Notes: generated by a model not told the origin, from the sequence alone. A stretch of 64,000 bases of DNA from Bifidobacterium aquikefiri (GCF_002259795.1 NZ_MWXA01000002.1:1-64000), one strand, 5' to 3'; counted from the stretch's first letter, positions 1 to 9,712 are shown. A program made the numbers and translations.

Positions 1-1
1 C

Positions 2-571
2 TGGAACAGCTTCGTCTCCTCGCTCATCTCGCGTGGGCTTACCGGCGTGCGCCTGGTGACCGGCGACCGGTGCGCCGGACTGGTGAACACCGTCAGTGAA
101 CTCCTGCCACAGGCCCGCTACCAGCGGTGCATGGTGCACTTCATGCGCAACGTGCTCTCGAAAGTCTCCCCTCGTCACACCCGATGGGCCGGGGACGCGC
201 TCAAGGCCGTGTTCGCGATGGAATCACGCGAATCGGCGTTGGCCAAGGCCGAGCAGGTCGCCACCGAGATGGAGGAGCGGAAACTCAGGGAGGCCGCCAA
301 GTGCCTGCGCGAGGGCATCGACGAGACCACCACGTACCTGCTCAAGGATTACCCGGTCGAGCATCGCCGGCGCATCCGAACGAACAACATGATCGAACGG
401 TTGAACCGGGAGATCCGCAGGAGAACCCGCGTGGTGGGCGCTTTCCCGGATGGTAGATCGGCATTGATGCTCATCACTGCGAGAATCCGCTACGTCACCG
501 GCAACCAGTGGTCGACCCGCCGCTACCTGGACATGTCCCGACTCCACGACACCATACAGGAAGCGAACTGA
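2..571 (+). CDS. IS256-family transposase, C-terminal part (open at window start)
   Basis: The reading frame is open from base 2 and ends at 571, so only about 190 C-terminal residues of an IS256/Mutator-type DDE transposase are present. The fragment keeps the Asp of 'VTGDRCAGL' and the Glu of 'NNMIERLNREIRRRTR', which match the second Asp and the final Glu of the IS256 catalytic triad. The tail with 'RTRVVGAFPDGRSALML' is also typical. The first ATG or GTG inside the fragment (GTG at 47) is not the real start. Whether the element is complete cannot be judged, since its 5' half lies outside the window. No clear terminal inverted repeat can be paired because the left end is missing. Confidence 0.9.
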   Translation, partial: WNSFVSSLISRGLTGVRLVTGDRCAGLVNTVSELLPQARYQRCMVHFMRNVLSKVSPRHTRWAGDALKAVFAMESRESALAKAEQVATEMEERKLREAAKCLREGIDETTTYLLKDYPVEHRRRIRTNNMIERLNREIRRRTRVVGAFPDGRSALMLITARIRYVTGNQWSTRRYLDMSRLHDTIQEAN

Positions 572-844
572 CAACGCACACAGGAAACAAAAACCAAAGT
601 GCGCAAGAACCCGGGCACTACCTCAAGCAGCATCTATGGCAGCAGCTTGAGAACCGTTCGCCCGTCATAGCCGACGATGTCCGCTCCTCTACATTGTGCA
701 AACTCATCAACATTCCAGGTCAGCCTGGACGTCTGATGATTCGTTGCGGATACCGCATTGCCGAAGCCGCGATTGGTTTCAATTAGCCAGTCGCGGGAGT
801 GAATTCAATATCTGGGCACGACAAACCATTGCGGCTCAACACGA
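572..844. other. Intergenic, no gene seen
   Basis: This stretch lies between the end of the IS256 transposase and the end of the histidine kinase gene. It should contain the right end of the IS256 element just after the stop codon. I see no convincing coding region, hairpin or RNA gene in it. Confidence 0.5.
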
Positions 845-2167
845 TTATTCCGGAATCACAATGCTGAGCACAAACCAATGATCCTGTGCATGGACGGATA
901 TTTCTCCACCATATTTTTCTGCGATATGTCGAATGGACTTCATGCCGTAGCCATGCTTGTCCTTGTCGTGTTTCGTGGTCTGCAGATTTCCCACGGAATC
1001 GGTGCGTAAATGAGAATCGAAGAAGTTTTCGATTCGAATTACAATGAAACGATTGCGAGAAAACAGTGCCAATCGGATCAGTCTCGATTCGGAATCGCCA
1101 AGCCCCAAGGTTGCTTCAATCGCATTGTCCAAAGCATTGCCGAACAATGTGGCGATGTCCATGGAAGACATCGAGTTGAGCAGCTTGCCATCCGCAACGG
1201 CTGTAAGCGTGATTCCGTGTTCGTCGCACTGCCGGGTTTTGCTGGTAAGAATGACGTCAAGCACTGGATTACCGGAATATTTCTGTGCGCTGTAGCGCTG
1301 CACAGAAGCTTCGAGCTGTTCGAATCCTTGAGCCAGATGATTGGGATCAGCCTCGACTTTTAAGGCGGCAATCTGATGTTTGAGATCGTGTGCAAGTCTG
1401 CCCAATGATTCCAGATTGGTCTTGGATTGCAGATATTCCTGATGCTGGCTTCTCAGCTGTGCATCGATTGATGAGAGCTCTGCATTCGTTGCCAAGCGGC
1501 GAGATTGCTCCTGCTGAGCGTAGAGGATAACGAAGCCGCAGAAATCAACAAGGGTCCGTATGTAGAAGACTTCCTGCCCGACGGTCCCTGAAAATGGAGT
1601 GTTCGTTGACACGAAGCTGAGATTGCTCATTGCAAAGGTAACCGTTGTAATGCTTACTGTGCCAATGGTCATCGATCTGCTGGGAACAGTTGGCGTGATC
1701 CTACTGAAATTGTTGCGTTCCACAAACCATGCGAAAGCAAAGCAAGCTGAATACACCACGACAAGCATAGCGACGGACTGCCATCTGGCATTTTCACCGC
1801 GCCAACCGATATGCAAGAATGTGACAAGCTGCCAGTGAAGGGAAGCAATCAGCTCTGCGAGCACAAAAGCCCTTGCAGTAAGATACAAGGCCTCTCTTTT
1901 GCCGATTCCAGCTGCTGTGAGGATTATTGCGCACATTCCTGTGAATGCGAGCAGCATTCCCAGTATCCAGAACTGCTTTGACATCATGCCGCCCCAGTAT
2001 TGCAGGGCAATCATCACCGGTAATCCGGCCGCAACGACCATCGCCGACTTTTTCCTTCCCACACGTCGATAGATGACGGACAGATACACGATGCAGGCAA
2101 GCCACTCGCATAGTGCGGTATATAGTCTTGGTATGTCCGGCAGAGCATTGGTAATGGTGGCACTCAT
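845..2167 (-). CDS. AgrC-like sensor histidine kinase (GHKL ATPase)
   Basis: A 440-residue membrane sensor kinase. The first ~200 residues form several hydrophobic segments. They are followed by a linker helix, an H-box 'LAHDLKHQIAAL' that supplies the phosphorylated His, an N-box 'NALDNAIEATLG' and a C-terminal G-box 'HGYGMKSIRHIAEKYGG'. That order is typical of the AgrC/VirS class that signals to LytTR regulators. I chose the ATG at 2167 because it overlaps the stop of the upstream response regulator (ATGA), which implies translational coupling; a longer frame to 2263 would run into that gene. It is last in a run of five same-strand genes with two GH3 enzymes and a GtrA protein, so the stimulus may relate to glycans or the cell envelope (inference). 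I found no AgrD-like peptide gene nearby. Confidence 0.88.
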   Translation of the reverse strand: MSATITNALPDIPRLYTALCEWLACIVYLSVIYRRVGRKKSAMVVAAGLPVMIALQYWGGMMSKQFWILGMLLAFTGMCAIILTAAGIGKREALYLTARAFVLAELIASLHWQLVTFLHIGWRGENARWQSVAMLVVVYSACFAFAWFVERNNFSRITPTVPSRSMTIGTVSITTVTFAMSNLSFVSTNTPFSGTVGQEVFYIRTLVDFCGFVILYAQQEQSRRLATNAELSSIDAQLRSQHQEYLQSKTNLESLGRLAHDLKHQIAALKVEADPNHLAQGFEQLEASVQRYSAQKYSGNPVLDVILTSKTRQCDEHGITLTAVADGKLLNSMSSMDIATLFGNALDNAIEATLGLGDSESRLIRLALFSRNRFIVIRIENFFDSHLRTDSVGNLQTTKHDKDKHGYGMKSIRHIAEKYGGEISVHAQDHWFVLSIVIPE

Positions 2168-2883
2168 CTTGGCATGGCTCCAAGATATTCCGCCAAGACG
2201 GCAAGAAACGCCTTTTTCCTGGGTCTGCTGATTCGCAGCCGCTCCCCGTTCGTCATCACACAATCCTGATCCTCAACTGCCATGACATGACCGAGGTTCA
2301 CGAGATAGCATGCATTTGAACGAAAGAAGCTCTGCTCCCGCAACTCGCTCTCCAACTCCTTGAGAGTACTGGATATCGAAAGCCGATCACTGAGCGTATG
2401 AATGACGATCGTGTGGCGAATCGATTCAAAGTATATGACATGGGACAGTTCAAGACGCAACCCCTGCGAGCGGGTCTCAACCAACATCGAGCTTCCGATC
2501 TTGTGGCGAACCATTCCAATGGAGCGCTCGAGTTCCTGCTTGAAGGCAAACCATGGCACTGGCTTGAGAAGATAAGAAAGAGCCTGCACTTCATAACCGC
2601 TTATCGCATATTGTGGTGCAGCTGTGATGAATACGATTATGACACTTTGGTCGCACTTCCTTATCCAACGCGCGGCATCCATGCCGTTCATTCCAGACAT
2701 TTCAATGTCCATGAGGAGTATGTCGTATACAGGTCTGTAACGATCTATGAGACTCAGAGCATCGTCAAAGACAGCGATGGTGAACGTATCATCACTCTCT
2801 TCAGAGAATCGCTTCAGAAATGTGAGAACGATCTTACGAGCCTGTGGATCATCCTCGACAACCCCGATACGAATGTTCTTCAT
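2164..2883 (-). CDS. LytTR-family response regulator
   Basis: A 239-residue response regulator. The N-terminal receiver domain has the acidic pair in 'VVEDDPQA', the phospho-acceptor Asp at about residue 59 in 'ILLMDIEMSGMNG', and a conserved Lys in 'YLLKPV'. The C-terminal half (about residues 130-235) resembles a LytTR DNA-binding domain, with 'SHVIYFESIRHTIVIHT' and 'FFRSNACYLVNLGHV'. Start at ATG 2883 ('MKNIRIGVVEDD') rather than the 25-residue upstream extension, because the receiver fold begins directly there. It overlaps the kinase gene by four bases. LytTR proteins usually bind paired direct repeats; the target may be the GH3 promoter upstream of 9109 (inference). Confidence 0.9.
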   Translation of the reverse strand: MKNIRIGVVEDDPQARKIVLTFLKRFSEESDDTFTIAVFDDALSLIDRYRPVYDILLMDIEMSGMNGMDAARWIRKCDQSVIIVFITAAPQYAISGYEVQALSYLLKPVPWFAFKQELERSIGMVRHKIGSSMLVETRSQGLRLELSHVIYFESIRHTIVIHTLSDRLSISSTLKELESELREQSFFRSNACYLVNLGHVMAVEDQDCVMTNGERLRISRPRKKAFLAVLAEYLGAMPR

Positions 2884-3031
2884 TCCAACGCCTACTTCCA
2901 TTCGCACTGCTCGAGTTACATCAGTTCTTTCGCTACGGGGCCATGATTTTATCAGCACATCAGGTAACGAACGAAGCAGTCAACACTCACGGTCGTATTC
3001 GATGGCTCTTGATCTGAATGCTTTCAAGATT

Positions 3032-3613
3032 CTATGGCTGTGCATTGTGTCTTTTCGGCATTATCCAGAACTTGAGCAACGGATAGCTGACAACCACTGC
3101 AAGCAAGGTGTTCACCACCGACGCAACCGTTGCAGCGATTGCCGAATTCATCCCCCACCTCATGCACAACGCCGTTACATATCCAGGAAGTACAAGATTC
3201 ACCACAACGATGAGAACAGCGAGAACCGCATATTTCCAAGCCGCATCAGCGAAAGCAGAATCCGATTTGAATACCCATTTCATTTGTACCACAAAATTAA
3301 CAGCCTGCGCCAGTACTTCGGCGGCAAGAAACGTCAGAAACCCGCCAATTCCATTCGAACCTGGGGTCGTGTAATTGAACAGGAGGAAACTGAATGGAGT
3401 TGTCAGACCAAGCGCGGAAACGAACACCGCTGTGCCGACCCATGCAACGATGAATCTAGTGATGGTTGAAACGTTCGATAACACATTGAACAATATGAAT
3501 TCCCACAGGTTGGGATGGTCTGCAATCCAGTGGGATACCGGTCCAAATAACCCATCGTGCCTTTGGCTGGAACCCTGATTGGGAGTAACTTTTTTCCGAT
3601 TGTCGTCATTCAT
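3032..3613 (-). CDS. GtrA-like small membrane protein
   Basis: A 193-residue protein with a charged N-terminus of ~40 residues followed by four hydrophobic segments, matching the GtrA/DPMS-like fold. GtrA proteins are thought to help move lipid-linked sugars across the membrane or to partner glycosyltransferases. The motif-like stretch 'FVVQMKWVFKSD' between segments is typical ('NF..nr.wvF'). Its ATG overlaps the end of the GH3 gene by 8 bases, so the two are likely co-translated. The substrate is unknown. Confidence is high for the family and low for a specific role. Confidence 0.82.
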   Translation of the reverse strand: MNDDNRKKVTPNQGSSQRHDGLFGPVSHWIADHPNLWEFILFNVLSNVSTITRFIVAWVGTAVFVSALGLTTPFSFLLFNYTTPGSNGIGGFLTFLAAEVLAQAVNFVVQMKWVFKSDSAFADAAWKYAVLAVLIVVVNLVLPGYVTALCMRWGMNSAIAATVASVVNTLLAVVVSYPLLKFWIMPKRHNAQP

Positions 3614-6047
3614 GATGGAGCTCCTTCGCTATGCGCCTGCCGATCCTTCTATTCTTCAGATATTCGGATAGGAATGAACCGATTCCATGCCACAAGTGGC
3701 CGTTTGCAATCTCCACAACGGAGTCGACCATGGCAGCATTGATGAGGCCGTTGGTCATCTTGCACATCGCACGAGGTGGCATATTCAACACGAACAGAGC
3801 ATTCAGATCCGCGGAGCCTGTCTTTTCACGGCTCCTTCGCTCATTTCTGAGCAGCAATCGAGCAACCGCCCTGGCGATGAGCCCCTGAGAGAACTGCCAC
3901 GAAATGATCGGATCGTTTGCAGTAAACACTCCAGTTTTCTTGGGTCGCGACACTGGAAATCCAAATAAGGCATCCAGCTGAGCATCGTTGGCCTTCTTGA
4001 CATCGCCATGCAGATATGATCCAAGCTCAGGATCAGCGGGTTTCTTCTGCATGTCACCGGCAACCGAGTATTCAGCTCGCAACTCGATATGCTCACAATC
4101 CTGCCCAACCATCAATGTCCACTGCCCAGACTCAATCCTCCAGGATCCAGTTTCGACATCGAAGTGTCGGAATGTATAGGCATCGAAATCAATACGGATA
4201 TCTGCGCTTTCATGAGCTCCGATCGATACTTTCGAAAACGCCTTTAACTCACGATCAGGTCTGAGAACCCCTCCCGCTGGTCCTCTTACGTAAAATTGCG
4301 CGACCGTCTGCCCGGCAATATCCGAATCGTTCCTGATGGTGAATGAAATTCCACTATCATCAGTGCGCAAATCCGAATAGCTGAATTGAGCATAGGTGAG
4401 TCCAAATCCAAAGGGGAAGCGAACCGGTACGTTCGCAGTTGAGTAATACCGATACCCAACGAACGGACCTTCGCGATAAACGGCATCGCTTCCTGCGGAA
4501 GGATACCATTGTGAACTTGGGCAGTCCGCATACGAGATCGGCCAACTCTCGGCCAAGTGACCAGAAGGATTCACATCTCCAGTCATCACTTTCACAGCCG
4601 CTGATGCTCCGGCCTGACCTGCAAGGCCAATATAGAGCAGCGCATCCACATCATCAATCCATGGGAGTTCAACAGGCGAACCTGCGATCAGGACTATCAC
4701 AAGCGGTTTCCTCACTCGTCTCAAGTTCCTCACAAGATCATTCTGAACTTTCGCAAGCCTCATATGATCCCGATCGAGACCTTCCGACTCGCTGCGCTCG
4801 TCGAGTCCCAACGCCACGACAATGACGTCGGTCTCATCACTCGCAGCCAATGCCATCGCATCATCTGCAAGATCCTTGTTGACTTTTCCGTTGCGTTCGT
4901 ATCCCTGTTCGTATCCCGAAACTGATATGTCACTCGCATAAGTAAACTCTTCCACCAGGTTTTCCTTCCTGGTGGCGTTGACCTTGGAGGAACCTGCTCC
5001 TTGGAATCGAGGATTGCTTGCCATGTCACCAATGAGGGCGACTCTGCATTTGGACTGCAAAGGAAGAGTGGGATGATCATCCCACATACGATTCTTGAGC
5101 AGAACCATACAGGATTGTGCAATTCGTCGGGCAAGTCCATGGTGCTCATCAATGGTTTTCTGTTTCAGCAAGGCGTCGCGTGGAACTCCCGAAATGTGAG
5201 TACGAACGGCGACTTCCGCCACCTCTGCCGCCCTTCGAGCCACATCCGATGGAGAAAGATCATCATCCGCAACGGCATCCATGATCTCCTTCGTCGAGGT
5301 ATAGCCAGGTGAAGGCATCTCCAACGATCCTCCAGCCTTCACCGCTTCCACTGCTGAATTCGACCCTCCCCAATCCGATATGACAAGACCATCGAAGCCC
5401 CACTCATCCCTGAGAATCTCTTGCAAGAGATGACGGTTCTCATGCGCATAGACTCCGTTGACCTTGTTATATGAGGTCATGATGCTCCAAGGATGGGCCT
5501 GTCTGACCGCGATTTCAAACGCTGTCAGATATATTTCGCGCATGGTCCTCTCATCGACCACAGAGTTTGATGCCTGCCTTCTCAACTCTTGACTGTTGAT
5601 CGCAAAGTGCTTCGGGCATGCAGATATTCCGTTTGTCTGTATTCCAGCAATTAATCCGGAAGCCATTTTCCCCGATACTATGGGGTCTTCGGAATAATAT
5701 TCGAAGTTCCTTCCGCACAGTGGATTCCGTTTTATGTTGAGTCCTGGTCCCAGCAGTACATTCACGCCGAGATCCTTGGCTTCCTCGCCGAGCGCTTTGC
5801 CCATCTCCTCAGCAAGCCTGGGATCCCAAGAATTTGCCAATGCACTCGCCGTCGGGAAACATGTCGCAGGCTTGGACTGTCCAATGCCGAGATGGTCCCC
5901 CGATCCAAGTTGACGTCGCACGCCATGCGGGCCGTCACTCATGACGAATGAAGGTATTCCCGCGTGTTTGATTCCACGAGAATCCCACTCCGATGCTCCG
6001 GAAAGGAGAGAAGCCTGTTCGAGAATAGATAGATCCCTGAGTTTCAT
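3606..6047 (-). CDS. GH3 beta-glucosidase-type glycoside hydrolase
   Basis: An 813-residue GH3 enzyme in the usual domain order. The N-terminal TIM barrel carries 'CGRNFEYYSEDP', 'CPKHFAINSQE' and the nucleophile Asp225 in 'GLVISDWGG'. Then come the alpha/beta sandwich, with 'GLDERSESEGLDRDHM' as the likely acid/base region, and a fibronectin-III-like C-terminal domain ('VPVRFPFGFGLTYAQF'). There is no signal peptide, so it is probably cytosolic. A further ~120 residues follow the FnIII-like part ('PKKTGVFTANDPIISWQF' and after), an extension seen in bifidobacterial GH3 enzymes with unclear function. It is probably co-transcribed with the GtrA protein downstream. Likely acts on beta-glucosides; the exact linkage cannot be read from sequence. 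Confidence 0.92.
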   Translation of the reverse strand: MKLRDLSILEQASLLSGASEWDSRGIKHAGIPSFVMSDGPHGVRRQLGSGDHLGIGQSKPATCFPTASALANSWDPRLAEEMGKALGEEAKDLGVNVLLGPGLNIKRNPLCGRNFEYYSEDPIVSGKMASGLIAGIQTNGISACPKHFAINSQELRRQASNSVVDERTMREIYLTAFEIAVRQAHPWSIMTSYNKVNGVYAHENRHLLQEILRDEWGFDGLVISDWGGSNSAVEAVKAGGSLEMPSPGYTSTKEIMDAVADDDLSPSDVARRAAEVAEVAVRTHISGVPRDALLKQKTIDEHHGLARRIAQSCMVLLKNRMWDDHPTLPLQSKCRVALIGDMASNPRFQGAGSSKVNATRKENLVEEFTYASDISVSGYEQGYERNGKVNKDLADDAMALAASDETDVIVVALGLDERSESEGLDRDHMRLAKVQNDLVRNLRRVRKPLVIVLIAGSPVELPWIDDVDALLYIGLAGQAGASAAVKVMTGDVNPSGHLAESWPISYADCPSSQWYPSAGSDAVYREGPFVGYRYYSTANVPVRFPFGFGLTYAQFSYSDLRTDDSGISFTIRNDSDIAGQTVAQFYVRGPAGGVLRPDRELKAFSKVSIGAHESADIRIDFDAYTFRHFDVETGSWRIESGQWTLMVGQDCEHIELRAEYSVAGDMQKKPADPELGSYLHGDVKKANDAQLDALFGFPVSRPKKTGVFTANDPIISWQFSQGLIARAVARLLLRNERRSREKTGSADLNALFVLNMPPRAMCKMTNGLINAAMVDSVVEIANGHLWHGIGSFLSEYLKNRRIGRRIAKELHHE

Positions 6048-6090
6048 TATTATTCCTTACGACCTTGATCAAGCTGTAACCTTGACGGGA

Positions 6091-6134
6091 CGGAGGGCGG
6101 TAGTGCAAACGGATGTCGACTACCGCCCACTCCG
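6091..6134. terminator. Stem-loop between the two GH3 genes
   Basis: An inverted repeat GGGCGGTAGT (6095-6104) / ACTACCGCCC (6119-6128) with a 14-base loop, extendable imperfectly by flanking CGGAG / CTCCG. It follows the stop of the membrane GH3 gene and precedes the cytosolic GH3 gene. There is no clear T-run, so it may be an attenuator or mRNA-stability element rather than a full terminator. Confidence 0.5.
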
Positions 6135-6199
6135 ATCGAATGATGTATGGGTAGAACGGGTCAATCGGAAAGATGCTCCGATTCTTTCTTATTCCCTAT

Positions 6200-9109
6200 C
6201 TACTGTCCCGCCGCGTTGACCACTGCAAGCTTGGCAGCCTTGCCGCGCTCAAGGTAACGTCTGATTGCGAGGAACTCCAGACCAATCACGAGCAATCCCG
6301 TTGCACCCCAAATCACATACATGGCGGTACGCCATATTGGTGTGGAGACCTTTGGCTCACCATTCGCATATTGCCAGCCATTGACAGTGGTATAGAGAAT
6401 GTTCTTGGTCGCCTGTCGCAGCGCCTTCACTGAAGTTGCCGACTTGTCGGTGACATGGTTGGTGATGCTTGTTGTCGCCAGCATGGCATCATTGCCGTTT
6501 CGAATCTCCTGATCGGCGTTCTGATAACCATACCCGCCAAAGTAATCCGTCAACACAAATCCCCTGAATCCCCACTCATCACGAAGCACCTTCTGAAGCA
6601 ACGCAGAATTCGCTCCTGCATACGTCGGACCGATGTAATTGAATGAGCTCATTACGGCCTGAGCGCCACCTTTCTTGACACTCATTTCGAATGGCTTGAG
6701 ATAGATTTCACGAATCGATTGCTCGTTCGCCCACGTGCACAGCATGTTCAGACGATTTGTTTCCTGATCATTGAGAGCGAAGTGCTTCATGAAGGAATAC
6801 ACGCCCTTCTCCTTGGCTCCAGCAATCTGGTTGGAGGCCATCACACCAGAGAGCAATGAATCCTCTGAGAAGTACTCGAAGTTACGGCCAGAAAACGCAT
6901 TGCGATGAATGTTCATAGCTGGCGCATACCATCCGGCAACATGCATGTCGTGGGCCATGGTGCCGATCATCTCGCCATATTGCTTAGCCAGATCCTTGTT
7001 CCATGTGCAGGCGAAGGCAGTCGAGGCGGGAAAACCTATGGATCCTATGCCTGTAAAATTGTTGTTCAAGGAAGCAGGTCCATCCGCATCGGTCAACTGG
7101 ATCTTCCCGATTGAGGAAATGGCCTGCGTACCGTAGCCACCCATTGCCGTAAGGTTATCCATCTCATTGAAGGTCAGCTGATCGAGCAGCTTGTCCCATT
7201 TGCTATCCGTATAGCTTTTTCCACGCAAGTCAATCAGTCGGACGCCATTCTTCGCCCCAGTGGTCGGCATCTTGTCGGATGACTTGTCGTGATCCTTGGG
7301 ATTGTAGTTTCCGTTGTTCACAAACTCTGCCTTGACTTTGTCGCTCATCGAGTAGTTCGTAGGCGCTGCTGTGGCTGTCTTGTAATTCGCGAAATGGTTC
7401 GCACGAGACAGATATTCCACGTCGCCGGCGGCATCATCGAATTCATTGGTCGCCACTTCCTTGTCTCCATCATGCGTATTGTTCTTGGAGTCGTACGTAA
7501 TGGTATCTGGCAAGGAGAGCGTTTTCTTTGCAATGACACTATGAGAATCCGATTGAATGGAAATGCCATAGTCACCGCGCTCCAACACATAGGCCTTGGC
7601 GTCTTTTGAATCATAGGAAGCCATATCAGATTCGTTGAATTCCACGCTCACAGATTCCGAAGCTCCTGGATCAAGCTTCTTGGTTTTCTCGAATGTTATG
7701 AGATTCGTGGAGGCCTTCTCGATTCCGCCGTTGACATATGGCGGATCATAATAGACTTCGACTACATCCTTGCCTGCGGTGTCACCGGTATTGGTCACCT
7801 TGACCATAAAGGAGACTTTACCGTTCTTGACACTGATACTGCCCATCTCCTGTTTGAATGACGTATAGCTTAATCCATATCCGAAGGGATAGAGCACCTG
7901 TTGGTTATAATCGATCAGACCTTCTGCAGCCGCTGTTTCATAGAACTTGTATCCTACATATATTCCCTCGCTATAGTTCACGAAGGTTGGAGTCACATCG
8001 CTGGTCTTGCCGGTGAAACCGGTGACTTTTTGAGCGAACTCATCGACATTGTCATATGAGAAAGAACCGGAATTATTTTGAGTGTTTGCGGTCTTCAGAT
8101 TCTTCAGAAATGTGTCGGAGGTCTTTCCAGAAGGATTGATATCACCTGTGAGCACACCTCCTAGTGCACTGAATCCAGTCTGCCCCGCCGGAGGGCACCA
8201 AAGCACTGATTTGATCTGTGGATATGAACTGAGAAAATCGAATTGGAACGTGTTTGCCCCGTTATATACCAAGGTGACATTGTCAAAGTTCTTTGTTACA
8301 AGATCTATCATGTCCTTTTCTGTTTTGCTGAGCTGAAGGAAATGCTCACCCTTCTGAAAATCCTGATAGTCCTTGGAATTGTTCGTATAAGTGATGCCAT
8401 CGGCCTTCATGTCCGTTGGTAGGTCTGCGCCTTCTCCACCAACCCTGGTGATCACGACAACCGCCTGATCAGAAAAATTCTTCGCTTGTTGAATGAGACC
8501 TGTGCTGTATTGTGCGGCAGGAACTTCCGGCAATGTCCAATCTTGGGCGAACATCCCCACCTCCGGTCTATCCTTGCGATAATCGGTATAGAGCTTGGTG
8601 AGTCGGGCATTTGTCTGCAGCCCGCTTTCCTTGAGTCCATCGAGTAATGAAACCGTTGGATACTGATCAGACATGGATCCTGAACCCGTCCCACCATACA
8701 CAGGATTGGTCGAGCCCCAACCGAACACATTGACTTTCTTACCTTGCAGCGGCAGGTTGCTGTCATTATTCTTGAGCATGGTGATCGCCTCGGACTGCAC
8801 ATTCTTGGCAAGCGTATTAGCGTTTTTCACCGTGCTGTTTGCAAGCGTATATTTGGTAATCGTTGCATTGTTCAGCAATGTTGCCATTGGACCGGTCACC
8901 ATCATTGACATCGCAACGACGATGCCCACAAGAGCCACTATCCATGATTGTGAATGAATGAGTTTTCGAATGCCCTGATCCCGTACTGTTCTTTTATTGA
9001 CAACGAAAGTCACGATCAGTGCCAGTATGACAAGCGCAGCCGCAGTGACAAGGTACGGCATCAGTGAGCTCAATACGGCGACAACATCGGCCATGTTGAT
9101 TTGAAGCAT
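6200..9109 (-). CDS. Membrane-anchored GH3 glycosidase with reversed domain order
   Basis: A 969-residue protein. Two N-terminal membrane segments lie at about residues 15-35 and 52-72 with a basic loop between. The GH3 alpha/beta sandwich comes next ('GWGSTNPVYGGTGSGSMSD', 'VVVITRVGGEGADLPTDM'), then a FnIII-like part ('VLYPFGYGLSYTSFKQEM'). Only then comes the TIM barrel, with 'SGRNFEYFSEDSLLSG', 'FMKHFALNDQETNRLN' and the nucleophile Asp855 in 'GFVLTDYFGG'. A third membrane segment (about 925-948) is followed by a basic tail. The charge pattern puts the catalytic part outside the cell. Reversed GH3 domain order is known in some beta-glucosidases of Firmicutes and actinobacteria. An AGGAGG-type site precedes the ATG at 9109. 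First gene of the likely GH3-GH3-GtrA-regulator-kinase run. Confidence 0.9.
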   Translation of the reverse strand: MLQINMADVVAVLSSLMPYLVTAAALVILALIVTFVVNKRTVRDQGIRKLIHSQSWIVALVGIVVAMSMMVTGPMATLLNNATITKYTLANSTVKNANTLAKNVQSEAITMLKNNDSNLPLQGKKVNVFGWGSTNPVYGGTGSGSMSDQYPTVSLLDGLKESGLQTNARLTKLYTDYRKDRPEVGMFAQDWTLPEVPAAQYSTGLIQQAKNFSDQAVVVITRVGGEGADLPTDMKADGITYTNNSKDYQDFQKGEHFLQLSKTEKDMIDLVTKNFDNVTLVYNGANTFQFDFLSSYPQIKSVLWCPPAGQTGFSALGGVLTGDINPSGKTSDTFLKNLKTANTQNNSGSFSYDNVDEFAQKVTGFTGKTSDVTPTFVNYSEGIYVGYKFYETAAAEGLIDYNQQVLYPFGYGLSYTSFKQEMGSISVKNGKVSFMVKVTNTGDTAGKDVVEVYYDPPYVNGGIEKASTNLITFEKTKKLDPGASESVSVEFNESDMASYDSKDAKAYVLERGDYGISIQSDSHSVIAKKTLSLPDTITYDSKNNTHDGDKEVATNEFDDAAGDVEYLSRANHFANYKTATAAPTNYSMSDKVKAEFVNNGNYNPKDHDKSSDKMPTTGAKNGVRLIDLRGKSYTDSKWDKLLDQLTFNEMDNLTAMGGYGTQAISSIGKIQLTDADGPASLNNNFTGIGSIGFPASTAFACTWNKDLAKQYGEMIGTMAHDMHVAGWYAPAMNIHRNAFSGRNFEYFSEDSLLSGVMASNQIAGAKEKGVYSFMKHFALNDQETNRLNMLCTWANEQSIREIYLKPFEMSVKKGGAQAVMSSFNYIGPTYAGANSALLQKVLRDEWGFRGFVLTDYFGGYGYQNADQEIRNGNDAMLATTSITNHVTDKSATSVKALRQATKNILYTTVNGWQYANGEPKVSTPIWRTAMYVIWGATGLLVIGLEFLAIRRYLERGKAAKLAVVNAAGQ

Positions 9110-9317
9110 AATTTCTACCTCCTCCTTGTTCTCGATCCGAACAGCGTCATGGTGGCAGAGGGGACTTCACTCCCGGGCCACGTCATCATTCCTGCAGCAC
9201 AGCAGGTTTTTGAACCGTGATCCAGACAAATCCATTCTTTACCGTGATTCGGATCTCGTTCGGCACACCCATGTGCCGATATCTCCATTGAACAAGAAAA
9301 ACAGCGGCTATCTGTAT

Positions 9318-9346
9318 GATTGACGCAATCTGTCATTTCAATGACA
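9318..9346. promoter_or_regulatory. Two adjacent palindromes upstream of the membrane GH3 gene
   Basis: GATTG-ACG-CAATC (9318-9330) is followed directly by TGTCATT-TC-AATGACA (9331-9346). Both are exact inverted repeats in the ~600-base gap between the minus-strand GH3 gene (start 9109) and the plus-strand phosphatidyltransferase gene. They are candidates for a regulator binding site. They do not look like typical LytTR direct repeats, so the cognate regulator is unknown. Confidence 0.45.
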
Positions 9347-9712
9347 TAATTTGTGTGAAAGGTGCATACAGCGGGAACGGTATTAGACAATACACGGCTG
9401 GCATCCACGCCCAATCCGTGTTCTTGGCTAGAAACATGGATCAACAACCGTCATGAAAGGCATGGTATGACTCGGCAAGACGTCCAGCAGCCGATTGTTT
9501 TCCATGCATTCGACGATCCCAAGGGCATTGCGCAAGAATTGCATATGAGTAGTCAGATCGTCCCTTCAGACATCGTTTTCATCGTCGTAGACCACTCCAA
9601 TGCCTGATATATTCGGCTTGAAGACATCACGATGTCAAAGACGCTGCGATATTCTAAACCCTCATCAGTCTTCTGCAACCGATCGCACTGCAACCAGGAA
9701 AGGAATTCGGGC

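Noticed and set aside
845-3031. AgrD-like peptide gene near the AgrC/LytTR pair
   Set aside because: I looked for a short gene with a processed Cys or Thr core next to the kinase and regulator and found none.
9362-9607. 81-residue plus-strand frame ahead of the phosphatidyltransferase
   Set aside because: No clear ribosome site and no recognisable motif; it overlaps the regulatory region of the divergent GH3 gene.
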